Shown: positions 16,726-24,344 of the stretch, piece after piece | How the letters are laid out: every line of letters starts with the position of its first letter | Position numbering within the stretch: position 1 is the first letter of the stretch | The notes under the pieces: generated by a model | Seen by the model: only the letters and a program-made list of their open reading frames with translations | What the model was told of the DNA's origin: nothing | The model's database searches: none | NCBI RefSeq assembly: GCF_000018425.1 | Contig: NC_010424.1 | Coordinates: 2,000,501-2,064,500 of the forward strand | DNA: 64,000 nucleotides | Source of the DNA: Candidatus Desulforudis audaxviator MP104C | Lineage (GTDB): Bacteria > Bacillota > Desulfotomaculia > Desulfotomaculales > Desulforudaceae | Direction: 5' to 3' | Translations under genes and position numbers: made by a program

Positions 16726-17022
16726 ATGGAGAAAGAGACACTGCGGTGCCCCAACTGCCGGTCCACTAAAGTGACGGTCCGCGGGAAACGCATTCTGATC
16801 AAGGGGCTGATCATGGTGATCGGTATTCTGACCGCCCTGCTCTTCTTCCTGGGCTATTTCCTGTCTCCGGCCCTGGTGACCGCGGCCCTCTACGTCTGGC
16901 TGGGCGGCCTCGCGGTGATCGGGGTGGTCCTCTTGATTCCCGCGGAGCGGCTCGAGATGTTCTACTGCCGCAATTGCGAGTTCCGCTGGCTGCGGGGCCA
17001 GTTCGACGGCCCCCGGAGTTAG
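16726..17022 (+). CDS. small zinc-ribbon two-helix membrane protein (paralogue of 9311)
   Basis: A 98-aa protein with CPNC at the N-terminus, two long hydrophobic helices (about 28-48 and 52-72) and a second CRNC pair near the end. GGAAGGAG lies six bases before ATG 16726, and the gene follows the repressor by 37 bp, so they may share a transcript. It has the same order of parts as the 86-aa protein at 9311. A cytoplasmic zinc ribbon tethered to the membrane is the simplest reading. Function unknown. Confidence 0.7.
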   Translation: MEKETLRCPNCRSTKVTVRGKRILIKGLIMVIGILTALLFFLGYFLSPALVTAALYVWLGGLAVIGVVLLIPAERLEMFYCRNCEFRWLRGQFDGPRS

Positions 17023-17084
17023 GGGCGGCTCTAAGCCGCTTGCGGTTGGACTGACTGGTTAATCCGCCAAGAAGGGAGCTGGTT

Positions 17085-17930
17085 GTGTTCATAGGGAAAG
17101 TGCACCGTGAATACCTGCAAAAGCTGGAGGAAGATGCCCTGCGGGGCCTGGACAAAGACCACGTTTTTTACTTCGAGTGCCAGGAAGAGTGTATGGGCCT
17201 GTGCTGCCAGGAGATTGAGATCTTCCTCGATCCCTGGGACGTCGAAACGCTCGGCCGGCACCTGGGCCTCACCGGACAGGAGTTCGTACGCCGCTACTGT
17301 CTCTTTGAACTGGGACCCGAGTGGAACTGGCCGGTGGTCAAGCTCCGGCACGCCGCCGAAGGAGTTTGCGCCTTTCTCGGGGACGACAAGTTATGCCGGG
17401 TGTACCCGGCCCGGCCCCGAAACTGCCGGGCCCACCCCGTGGCCCGGGCCGTCCGGTTCGCACCCGGTGATCCGCCCCGGAAGGAGGAGCGGCTTTTTCT
17501 GCTCCCTCCCAACCCCGGGTGCTTGTGCCACGGCGGCTCGCGGCGCTGGACCCTGGAGGAGTGGATCGCCGATTCGGAATTGGGACACTACCACGAACTC
17601 TCCGACCTGCACCTGGAACTGATCCACTACGCGGTGGACACCCTTCGGTCCCGGAAGTGGCTGCACGAGGACACCGTCAGAATGATCATCCCGTTCCTGT
17701 ACGGTCCCGAGATCCTGCGCGCCCGCCTGGGCATTCCGGAGACCGCGGTTGACCACGAGGAGTTCTACCGGCGCCGGCTGCTGGCGCTGAAGGTGATCCT
17801 GACCGACCTCGCCGCCGTGCTGGGGTACGGCCCGCGAGCCAGAAGGGTCAATGAGGCTGAACCCGGAACCGCTTTCGGGGGCAACCTGATGGACCGGGTC
17901 CGACCGGTGCTCCTGACCGGAAAAGAGTGA
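17085..17930 (+). CDS. YkgJ-type cysteine-cluster protein
   Basis: A 281-aa protein of the YkgJ (CxxxCxxCC) family, believed to bind zinc or an Fe-S cluster. The cluster is spread over FECQEECMGLCCQ (residues about 31-43), GVCAFL, KLCRVYPARPRNCRAHP and a later CLCHGG. The GTG start at 17085 has AAGAAGGGAG upstream. Members often accompany Fe-S or methyl-modification enzymes, but no substrate is known. It lies in a run of plus-strand genes for cysteine-rich proteins. A second member of the family is at 45679. Confidence 0.82.
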   Translation: MFIGKVHREYLQKLEEDALRGLDKDHVFYFECQEECMGLCCQEIEIFLDPWDVETLGRHLGLTGQEFVRRYCLFELGPEWNWPVVKLRHAAEGVCAFLGDDKLCRVYPARPRNCRAHPVARAVRFAPGDPPRKEERLFLLPPNPGCLCHGGSRRWTLEEWIADSELGHYHELSDLHLELIHYAVDTLRSRKWLHEDTVRMIIPFLYGPEILRARLGIPETAVDHEEFYRRRLLALKVILTDLAAVLGYGPRARRVNEAEPGTAFGGNLMDRVRPVLLTGKE

Positions 17931-17939
17931 ACGCGCTAA

Positions 17940-18383
17940 GACCGGTGAACTGCCAGCCGAGGGGCTCGCCCACGTGGCGGACCGGCAGGAAAGTGCGGCC
18001 ATTCAGCAGCATAGGCGCGCAGTCCGTAGTCTGGTAGGCGTTACCCGCCCAGCGCCCGGCCTGCCCGATCACGAACCGGACCGCCACACCGACGGGATGG
18101 CTCGACAGCTGAACCGCTTCCTTATTGGACGGCCAACGCCGTACCGCTCGTGCGCCCGGCCACCACCACGTCGTACTTGCCCCCGGAGGCCGGCGGGCAC
18201 AGTGAGAGTCACCGACTTGCTTTTCTTGGTTGAAGTTTTATCCAGGGAAGTGCTTGCCGAGACCTGAGACTCGCCCTTGCCGTCCACGATCTTCACGTCG
18301 ACGCTCACTGCGGCCGGAGTAATGACCCCCGACTGGGAGACCAACACGGATTTAGTCGACAGGGCCAACCCGGTGTTTTCCAC
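17940..18383 (-). pseudogene. broken copper-amine-oxidase-domain surface protein
   Basis: Two minus-strand fragments of an exported protein. From 18383 a Ser/Thr/Val-rich segment (SVDVKIVDGKGESQVSAS) runs until a frame change near 18190 and then reads GKYDVVVAGRTSGTALAVQ before a stop. A second fragment, 18087 to about 17945, gives CAPMLLNGRTFLPVRHVGE, the signature of the copper amine oxidase N-terminal-like domain common in Firmicute surface proteins, and then stops abruptly at the YkgJ gene end. No complete frame joins them, so this is a decayed gene or two gene ends brought together by deletion. Confidence 0.75.
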
Positions 18384-18438
18384 GGGCAGGGCTGCAGAAT
18401 CCGTGCTATAATCCGAGGGATGTTAAGTGGAGGGGGCG

Positions 18439-19137
18439 ATGGCGCACGTGACGGGTCTGAATGTCGTCCACCTCCGCCGGCGTCTGGAAACGGCCGGGGC
18501 CTGCCTCGTCGGGTTCGCCGACCTGACCGGGCTCTTGCCCCCGGGCCTGCAACCCTACCCGCGAGCCGTCTCCATTGCCTTGCGGCTGCCGGACGAGGTC
18601 GCCCGAGAAATCGTTGCCGGTCCGACCCCGGCGTATCTAAGATTTTACCGCCGGGCCAACGAGAAGCTGGATGAATTGGCGGGCCTGGCCGCGCAGCACC
18701 TGCGGCGGGCCGGCGGCCGCGCCCTGGTCGTGCCGGCCTCGGTCCGGGCCAGCGCCGAGGAACTCCGGGGTCTCTTTCCGCACAAGACGGCGGCCACCCG
18801 CGCCGGGCTGGGCTGGATCGGCAAGAACGCCCTATTGATCACGCCCGCGTACGGACCCCGTGTGCGGCTGGTAACCGTGCTGACCGATCTGAACCTGTCG
18901 GCGGGCAGCCCCTTCAAGGCCTCCCGTTGCGGACGCTGTACCGAATGCGTCGATGCCTGTCCAACCCGGGCCCTCACCGGCACAGCCTGGAAGGCCGGTT
19001 TGCCGCGAGGGGCGCTTCTGGACACCACCCGCTGCCGCGAAGCTGTGGAACGGGCGGGGCGGAGTCCCGTTCTACCGGTGTGTGGAGTCTGCGTAGGGGT
19101 TTGCCCTCAGGGCCACCGGGACCGGAATGCCACCTAG
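18439..19137 (+). CDS. QueG-like double [4Fe-4S] protein
   Basis: A 232-aa protein related to epoxyqueuosine reductase QueG and to the 4Fe-4S double-cluster-binding family. KTAATRAGLGWIGKNALLI is the typical central motif, and the two ferredoxin-like sites are CGRCTECVDACP (about residues 155-166) and CGVCVGVCP near the C-terminus. It is much shorter than QueG (about 380 aa), lacking the C-terminal HEAT-like part, so true queuosine activity is doubtful. ATG 18439 is preferred over GTG 18427 because the ribosome site GGAGGGGG lies between them. A TATAAT at 18407-18412 is a likely -10 box. Confidence 0.8.
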   Translation: MAHVTGLNVVHLRRRLETAGACLVGFADLTGLLPPGLQPYPRAVSIALRLPDEVAREIVAGPTPAYLRFYRRANEKLDELAGLAAQHLRRAGGRALVVPASVRASAEELRGLFPHKTAATRAGLGWIGKNALLITPAYGPRVRLVTVLTDLNLSAGSPFKASRCGRCTECVDACPTRALTGTAWKAGLPRGALLDTTRCREAVERAGRSPVLPVCGVCVGVCPQGHRDRNAT

Positions 19138-19242
19138 CTGTACCGCGATGTGATCCACTAATCCAGAATTCGCCGCTGGAATTCCTTAAACCCCAGTCGT
19201 TCGATGGTGGTTCCGAGCCGCTCGCCTTTCTTCCCCTTCATC

Positions 19243-19479
19243 CTATCGCTTCCGCTGGTCCAAGAGGGTCTTGACCGCACCGTACAGACCCCCCAGTACC
19301 AGTCCCACAAGTCCGTAGAAGATGACGGTTCGAAAAGGTTCGGCAACACCGTCCAGGCGCAGGGTTTGCTCAATGGTTTCACGCAACGGCCCGATCCCGG
19401 TCTGCGCATAGCACGGAGCAGCCGCAACGGCCGTCGCCGCCGCCACCACGAAAACAACCAACAGCAGGCGCCTGTACAT
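19243..19479 (-). CDS. small exported or membrane protein
   Basis: A 78-aa protein with a cleavable-looking signal peptide (basic start MYRR, hydrophobic core, ending AAPCYAQ), a short polar middle and a second membrane helix (VIFYGLVGLVLGGLYGAV) before a basic tail. The start at 19479 is chosen because the hydrophobic core begins just after it; the frame continues to 19536. Not recognised. Confidence 0.55.
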   Translation of the reverse strand: MYRRLLLVVFVVAAATAVAAAPCYAQTGIGPLRETIEQTLRLDGVAEPFRTVIFYGLVGLVLGGLYGAVKTLLDQRKR

Positions 19480-19762
19480 TCCCACGTACCCCCCACCCTT
19501 TCCACACTGTACAACAAGCCTGATTCTTTCACTCAAGGCAACTTCGCCGGAACCTGCTAATTCCCTGCCGAAACCGCTATTCCATTGTCAGGGCGTGCAC
19601 GTGCCAGGCGGCATCCTGCAAGGCCGCAATCATAAACCCCTTTCACCGCTGTGCAAAGCAGGCAAAAGAGGTAAAACCGTGGATCACCAGTGTTCTGTTG
19701 CTTGTGTGAACCGATGCCAAGGCGGTAGATCGTAGCCGAGTTTTATCCGAGGCCGCTACGGC

Positions 19763-20023
19763 TTAGCAGCGCTTCAAGGTTTTGTCGTGTTCGCCGCAGT
19801 TGCGGAGAATGATCAGGTCTCCCACCCAAGTGAAGGTGAGGCGCAGGCCCGCTGAGGCTCTGGCTTCCCAAACGTCTTTTGTGCCTTGGACTTTCTTGAC
19901 CCGGATTGAAGGATGGTTGATGTCGGTGGACATCAGCCGCAGGGCCTTTTTTAGTGCTTGGCGCTTCTGCTCATCCAGCTTGAGGTAAGCCCTCTTGAAC
20001 CGCTCGGTCCGTTCGAACCTCAC
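19763..20023 (-). CDS. RelE/ParE-superfamily toxin
   Basis: An 86-aa protein with the RelE/YoeB fold pattern: basic helix FKRAYLKLDEQKRQALKKAL, then RVKKVQGTKDVWEARASAGLRLTFTW and ILRNCGEHDKTLKRC at the end. Toxins of this type cleave mRNA on the ribosome or inhibit gyrase. It overlaps the upstream AbrB-like gene by 4 bases, the classical coupling of a toxin with its antitoxin, here with the antitoxin first. Confidence 0.85.
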   Translation of the reverse strand: MRFERTERFKRAYLKLDEQKRQALKKALRLMSTDINHPSIRVKKVQGTKDVWEARASAGLRLTFTWVGDLIILRNCGEHDKTLKRC

Positions 20024-20301
20024 GAGTCCAGATCCTCCAGCAGTTCATCTACGTTGGGGAAAGCCTTTGTTCTTCCGGTCTTGATGTCCGCCTGCGCCTG
20101 TCTCTCCGCTTCCTGCCATTCTGTAGTCCAGAACCAGGCTTGTTCCGCGGGAATCAGTTTCATCGGTACCAGCACGATTTTGCCGTCTTCAATCATTACC
20201 TGAAGCACGTCCCCGTCCTCAAGTGGAATCCGGCCCTTGACCAATCCCAGGCTGACCACACCCCGCTTCTGCACAAATACGTTACCCACGACTTCGCCCA
20301 T
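20020..20301 (-). CDS. AbrB-type antitoxin
   Basis: A 93-aa protein with an N-terminal swapped-hairpin AbrB-like domain (VFVQKRGVVSLGLVKGRIPL, GDVLQVMIEDGKIVLVP) and an acidic C-terminal tail (NVDELLEDLDS) suited to wrapping a basic toxin. It would bind its own promoter and neutralise the RelE-like protein. RelE-type toxins are usually paired with RelB/RHH antitoxins; the AbrB pairing is less common. Confidence 0.85.
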   Translation of the reverse strand: MGEVVGNVFVQKRGVVSLGLVKGRIPLEDGDVLQVMIEDGKIVLVPMKLIPAEQAWFWTTEWQEAERQAQADIKTGRTKAFPNVDELLEDLDS

Positions 20302-20478
20302 GTTTATCCCTCCGGTCGTTTGACAGCATTACTGCGTTTCTGTATTGCTGCTTCGATTATAACCTGCTTTGCCAGCGGTGACAATAGGAAAAACGCCACG
20401 GCTAGTTATACCGTGGCGTCACCACTTCAGACTCACGCACCTCGGGTTTTCGGGAATTGGACTTATATTGAAAATTAG

Positions 20479-20566
20479 TGGTGCCGGAGGTGGGGGTCGA
20501 ACCCACACGGGTGTAACACCCGAGGGATTTTAAGTCCCTTGCGTCTGCCTATTCCGCCACTCCGGC
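20479..20566 (-). tRNA. tRNA-Leu (anticodon TAA)
   Basis: Class II tRNA, 88 nt including an encoded CCA. Acceptor GCCGGAG/CTCCGGC, anticodon stem AGGGA/TCCCT around loop CTTAAAA (anticodon TAA), a long variable arm CGGGTGTTACACCCG and T-loop GTTCGAC. Confidence 0.97.
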
Positions 20567-20704
20567 AAGCGACACAGAGGACGCACTAGCAAAGGTGCGC
20601 CGCATTTCAATTATACTACCCGGTACCGGCCCGGTCAATAAACCTGCTCCGGCGCGGCGGCCGCGCGGCCCTTTTCGGCTTCGGCAAACCTCCATCAGCA
20701 GGGC

Positions 20705-22282
20705 TTATTCATCCTCCCCGGCCGCAGCCGCCTCGTCCGATCCGCCGGCCGGGGCCAGGAGTTCCGGAGCCTGGACGGCACGGGCCGATTGTTCGACCGG
20801 GTTCAATTCACCCAGATCCACGCCTACGGAGGCCGCGTCCAGGTCTTTGAACCGGCGCGCGCTGACCAGCACCCGGGACTCTAACGAGCCTACCGTCTTG
20901 TTGTAGGCGTCCACGGCGTTCCCCAGGTTTTTGCCGAGCCTGGCCATGTGGCCGCCCATATCGGAAAGCCGTTTGTAAAGCTCGCGCCCCAGGTCGCTGA
21001 TCTCCCTGGCGTTTTGGGCCAGCCGCTCCTGCCGCCAGCCGTAGGCCACCGCCCGCAGGAGCGCGATCAGGGTGGTCGGCGTCGCCGGAATCACGTGTTG
21101 CTCGACGCCGAACTCGATGAGCGCCGGGTCGTGCTGGAGCGCCGCGCTGAAAAACATCTCTCCGGGCAAAAAGAGCACCACGAATTCGGGTGCCGGCTGA
21201 AACTGGTCCCAGTAGGACTTCTTGCCGAGTTCGGCCATGTGTTTACGCACCAGGCGGGCATAGTTCTGGAGTCTCTCCCGGCGCACCCCGTCATCTTCCG
21301 CGCCGACGGCCTCCAGGTACTCGCCGAGGGGCGCCTTGGCGTCCACAACGATGTTTTTCCCGCCGGGCAGCCGGACCAGCAGGTCCGGACGCAGCCGGCC
21401 CTCGCCGGTATCCACGCTCTCCTGCTCGTAGAAATCGCAGTGCTCCAGCATCCCAGCCATTTCCACCACGCGCTTGAGCTGGATCTCGCCCCAGCGGCCG
21501 CGCGCCACGGGCGTGCGCAGGGCACGCACCAGGTTCGAGGTCTCCGAGCGCAGCTGGTGCTGGGTCTCAAGCAAGGAACGGACCTGCTCTTGCAGCGCCT
21601 CGTAGGCCCCCACCCGCGCCTTTTCCAACTGGCGTATTTCGGTGTCCACCTTGTCCAGGGATTCCCGAACGGGCTTAACCAGCTCATAGATCGCCTGCTG
21701 CCGTTTTTCCAGGTCTCCCCGGGCCGCTTCCTGGTACTTCTCCAGGGTGATCCGGGCCAGATCCAGAAAGGCCCGGCTATTACTGGTCAGCGCTTCGGCC
21801 GAGAGGGCCTTGAAGGCGTCCGTGAGCTTCTGCCGGGCCTCGTCCAGCAGGCGGAGCTTCTCCGCCGCGGCTTGGCGCTCCTTTTCCACGGTGGTCTCCA
21901 GTTCCGCCACCCGGGACCTGAGGTCGCTGATTGACTGGTTCGCCGCCGTGAGCCGGGCCTCCCGCGCCTCGATCTCGGCTTCCAAGGCCGGTATCCGCCG
22001 GGCCGACTCCTCAGCGGCTGCCCGCCGCGCCAACTCACCGGCTAATTCCTGTTGGAGTTGATCGAGACGCGCCTCCCGCTCGGCGGCCCCGGCGGCGAGT
22101 TCCGCGCTCCGCCGCTCCGCGACCTCCAGCCGGGCCGCCAGCACCGACCGCTCCGCTTCGCCGGCGGACCGGGCCTGCGCCGCGGCCGCGGCCGCCCGGT
22201 GGCGCAGCGCCAGCCAGGCGCCGGCCGCCCCGAGGGCCAGTCCGATCAACAAAAACAGAACAAAAAGCCCGGCCTCACCCAT
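20705..22282 (-). CDS. rmuC: DNA recombination protein RmuC
   Basis: A 525-aa protein that limits rearrangements at inverted repeats in E. coli. It has an N-terminal membrane anchor (residues 5-25), a long Ala/Glu/Arg-rich coiled coil (30-220) and the conserved nuclease-like core (about 250-440) with ALRTPVARGRWGEIQLKRVV, GGKNIVVDAKAPLGEYLEA and FVVLFLPGEMFF. The C-terminal tail is Ala/Pro/Glu-rich and likely disordered. Transcribed on the minus strand, downstream of the small zinc-ribbon gene. Confidence 0.95.
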   Translation of the reverse strand: MGEAGLFVLFLLIGLALGAAGAWLALRHRAAAAAAQARSAGEAERSVLAARLEVAERRSAELAAGAAEREARLDQLQQELAGELARRAAAEESARRIPALEAEIEAREARLTAANQSISDLRSRVAELETTVEKERQAAAEKLRLLDEARQKLTDAFKALSAEALTSNSRAFLDLARITLEKYQEAARGDLEKRQQAIYELVKPVRESLDKVDTEIRQLEKARVGAYEALQEQVRSLLETQHQLRSETSNLVRALRTPVARGRWGEIQLKRVVEMAGMLEHCDFYEQESVDTGEGRLRPDLLVRLPGGKNIVVDAKAPLGEYLEAVGAEDDGVRRERLQNYARLVRKHMAELGKKSYWDQFQPAPEFVVLFLPGEMFFSAALQHDPALIEFGVEQHVIPATPTTLIALLRAVAYGWRQERLAQNAREISDLGRELYKRLSDMGGHMARLGKNLGNAVDAYNKTVGSLESRVLVSARRFKDLDAASVGVDLGELNPVEQSARAVQAPELLAPAGGSDEAAAAGEDE

Positions 22283-22311
22283 TGCTGTTCACCCGGCTCC
22301 TTAAAGAACTA

Positions 22312-22665
22312 CTAGGGTCTCACGGGGCGGAGGGACTGACCGCACTCCGGGCAGTACCTGGCCTCCGGCTTCACCGGCCGCGAGCAGCCCGGGCAGACCG
22401 GGGTCGCGCCCTCCAACCGGGCACGGTGCGCCTCCAGTTCCCGGTCCAGGTCCTGGATCTCATTGCAGAGCTTCTCCATTTCGGCGTCCGCCACGTGCTC
22501 CCGGTTGTAGACCCGGTAGGTCAGTTCGCCTAGTTCGGTGAACTTCCTGATCTTTTCGGTTTCGAGCTTGGTGATCGCCGCCCGGGTCTGGGCCATCTCC
22601 AGAAGTCCGCTGGATTTCTCGGAGACGGTCTGGGTTCCCTTGCGCACCCGGTCCCAGATATTCAT
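22312..22665 (-). CDS. coiled-coil zinc-ribbon protein
   Basis: A 117-aa soluble protein: a helical N-terminal part rich in Lys/Glu (about 20-85, coiled coil) and a C-terminal zinc ribbon CPGC...CPEC. ATG 22665 has GGAG eight bases upstream; the frame opens at 22674. Many Firmicutes carry such proteins, but I know no function. It stands 29 bp before rmuC and probably shares its transcript. Confidence 0.72.
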   Translation of the reverse strand: MNIWDRVRKGTQTVSEKSSGLLEMAQTRAAITKLETEKIRKFTELGELTYRVYNREHVADAEMEKLCNEIQDLDRELEAHRARLEGATPVCPGCSRPVKPEARYCPECGQSLRPVRP

Positions 22666-22699
22666 GGCCACCACTCCAGTTTAATCCTGCCTTACAAAG

Positions 22700-22729
22700 A
22701 TAATATGGCTTCCGGCACTTGAACGTCAA
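22700..22729 (-). promoter_or_regulatory. promoter of the zinc-ribbon/rmuC unit
   Basis: Minus strand TTGACG (22729-22724), 18-bp spacer, TATTAT (22705-22700). The ISLre2 target duplication begins only 7 bp upstream of the -35 box, so the insertion spared the promoter but replaced everything beyond it. Confidence 0.65.
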
Positions 22730-22745
22730 CGCCGGTACCGAAGAA

Positions 22746-24317
22746 GTCCGTGTCAAGACTTAGTAGGCGATCTCCCAGCCGATTTAATTTGAATTAGACC
22801 GTAGACCACCTCGGTGAACTAATCTCTCTTACTATGTGCTTGACCCAGTGTTTTCCGGCGTGCGGTCCTTCAAGGGCGGGCACGTTGGCTTGAAGCCAGG
22901 CCTCGGGATCTTTGCCGAAGCGTTTGGGCAGTTGGATTGCCTCGGCTCCGACAGCCTTTTTCAGTAGGTCGAACCGGGGTTCCGAGTGTACCACGTATCT
23001 GTCCAGCTCATCATTAGCCCGTACCGCTAACAGGCGTCCCATCCGTTCCGCACCGGCCGGGCTCCAACGCGCCCCAATCCGCTTTGTTCGCCTGGCGATG
23101 GTGTGACGGACCTGGCCCTCGATCGCACCTAAACGGTCTCCCTCCGGCAAGGCGGCGATACCTTGCCAGTTAGCCAGGAGATACTCCTTAAGCCGCATGA
23201 TCCCGTTACGGCGTGCACCCCGGTTGACCCGAATCGCCTGATCCAAGGCGGAAACTACCGCATCTTGGTTTAGCTCGGCTAACCCTTCGGTGACAGTTTC
23301 ATAGACGTTGCTGCTGTAACTTAAAGCCTCGGTTAAACGCCGGCGCAGGTGGAAGGGGTCAAGGTGGTAAGTCGCCCCGGGGAACATCTCCAGGCCTTGT
23401 TTGATCCACTCGGCGCCGTCCCCACCAATGCGGATCCGCTCTACCCTGCTAAGGTCCCACTTGTGGCCGAAGGCCGCCCCGGTGTCTTCCCAAGCCACCC
23501 GGCTGCCCCTGGCGGTGGCCACCGTGTAACGGTTCACCAGTTTCCGGGTCTTTTGTTCCCTGCCCTCGTAGCCGATAAACAGCTTGATCTCACCAAACGC
23601 CTTGGGCGACCGCTGCAAGGGTATTACTACACCATCGGCTTCAATGGATAACTCCCGAACCTCCTTGCCGCCTTCAGGAACCACACCGTCTTCAAAGACG
23701 GCCTCGCGTAGTGCCTCAGCATCCCGGGCGGCCTTTTCTCCAGCATCCTGAACCTTAGACCAGACGGTCATCCAGTGAATCCCCGGTACTAGAAAACCCA
23801 TAACCCGGGCCGCGCGCCTGAAGGGCATCTCCGTGCCTAGCTCCAGGATCATACGGGTCATCCGCGGTGTCACCCGTTGGCGTTCAGGGATTCCCAAGGC
23901 TTCGTCCAGAAGGAACCGGTACGCGCCGGTCTTCTGGTTACGGTACAGTCGGCGCTTAACCGTAATCTCACCGAAGCTGGTGACCAGGGTCCGCGACCGC
24001 TGTCCCACGTTCTTGAGGGCTGGATCCCGCTTGCCGCTTAACTCAAGGTCAATGTGTGCCAGCGCCTCCTCCAGCATTTTGCCGCCTGCCTGTTGAACCA
24101 ACCGCTGCACCCGCTCTTCCAACTCATCCACATTGCGCACCGACCTGAACACCTCAAAAATTCCCTTGGCCAGAAACAGGACTACCTCAAGCAGAAAGCG
24201 AATCTTGAACATGAGACCTCACTCCTTTGGCGGGGAGGGCTTCCCCTCAGGGGAAGCCGTTTTGAGGTCTCACTTCTATTTCCGACCTCACATCTCCTAC
24301 TTAAACCTTACACTCAC
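22746..24317 (-). mobile_element. ISLre2-family insertion sequence, copy 1
   Basis: A 1572-bp element with exact ends: GTCCGTGTCAAG on the left and ACTCAC on the right, imperfect inverted repeats of about 22 bp (left GTCCGTGTCAAGACTTAGTA against right-end GTGAGTGTAAGGTTTAAGTA) and a 9-bp target duplication ACCGAAGAA at 22737-22745 and 24318-24326. A GGCTTCCCC-TCA-GGGGAAGCC hairpin lies upstream of the transposase gene, inside the element. Nearly identical to copy 2 at 57979. Confidence 0.96.
22794..24212 (-). CDS. ISLre2-family transposase (copy 1)
   Basis: A 472-aa transposase of the ISLre2/UPF0236 family, complete. Recognisable stretches are TLVTSFGEITVKRRLYRN, ELSIEADGVVIPLQ and YHLDPFHLRRRLTEAL with acidic residues expected for a DDE enzyme. 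It differs from copy 2 by Asn27 for Asp27, one Val/Ala change and one extra Pro in HSEPRFDLL. Confidence 0.95.
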   Translation of the reverse strand: MFKIRFLLEVVLFLAKGIFEVFRSVRNVDELEERVQRLVQQAGGKMLEEALAHIDLELSGKRDPALKNVGQRSRTLVTSFGEITVKRRLYRNQKTGAYRFLLDEALGIPERQRVTPRMTRMILELGTEMPFRRAARVMGFLVPGIHWMTVWSKVQDAGEKAARDAEALREAVFEDGVVPEGGKEVRELSIEADGVVIPLQRSPKAFGEIKLFIGYEGREQKTRKLVNRYTVATARGSRVAWEDTGAAFGHKWDLSRVERIRIGGDGAEWIKQGLEMFPGATYHLDPFHLRRRLTEALSYSSNVYETVTEGLAELNQDAVVSALDQAIRVNRGARRNGIMRLKEYLLANWQGIAALPEGDRLGAIEGQVRHTIARRTKRIGARWSPAGAERMGRLLAVRANDELDRYVVHSEPRFDLLKKAVGAEAIQLPKRFGKDPEAWLQANVPALEGPHAGKHWVKHIVREISSPRWSTV

Positions 24318-24344
24318 ACCGAAGAATAAGCGTTGCGGCGGCGG

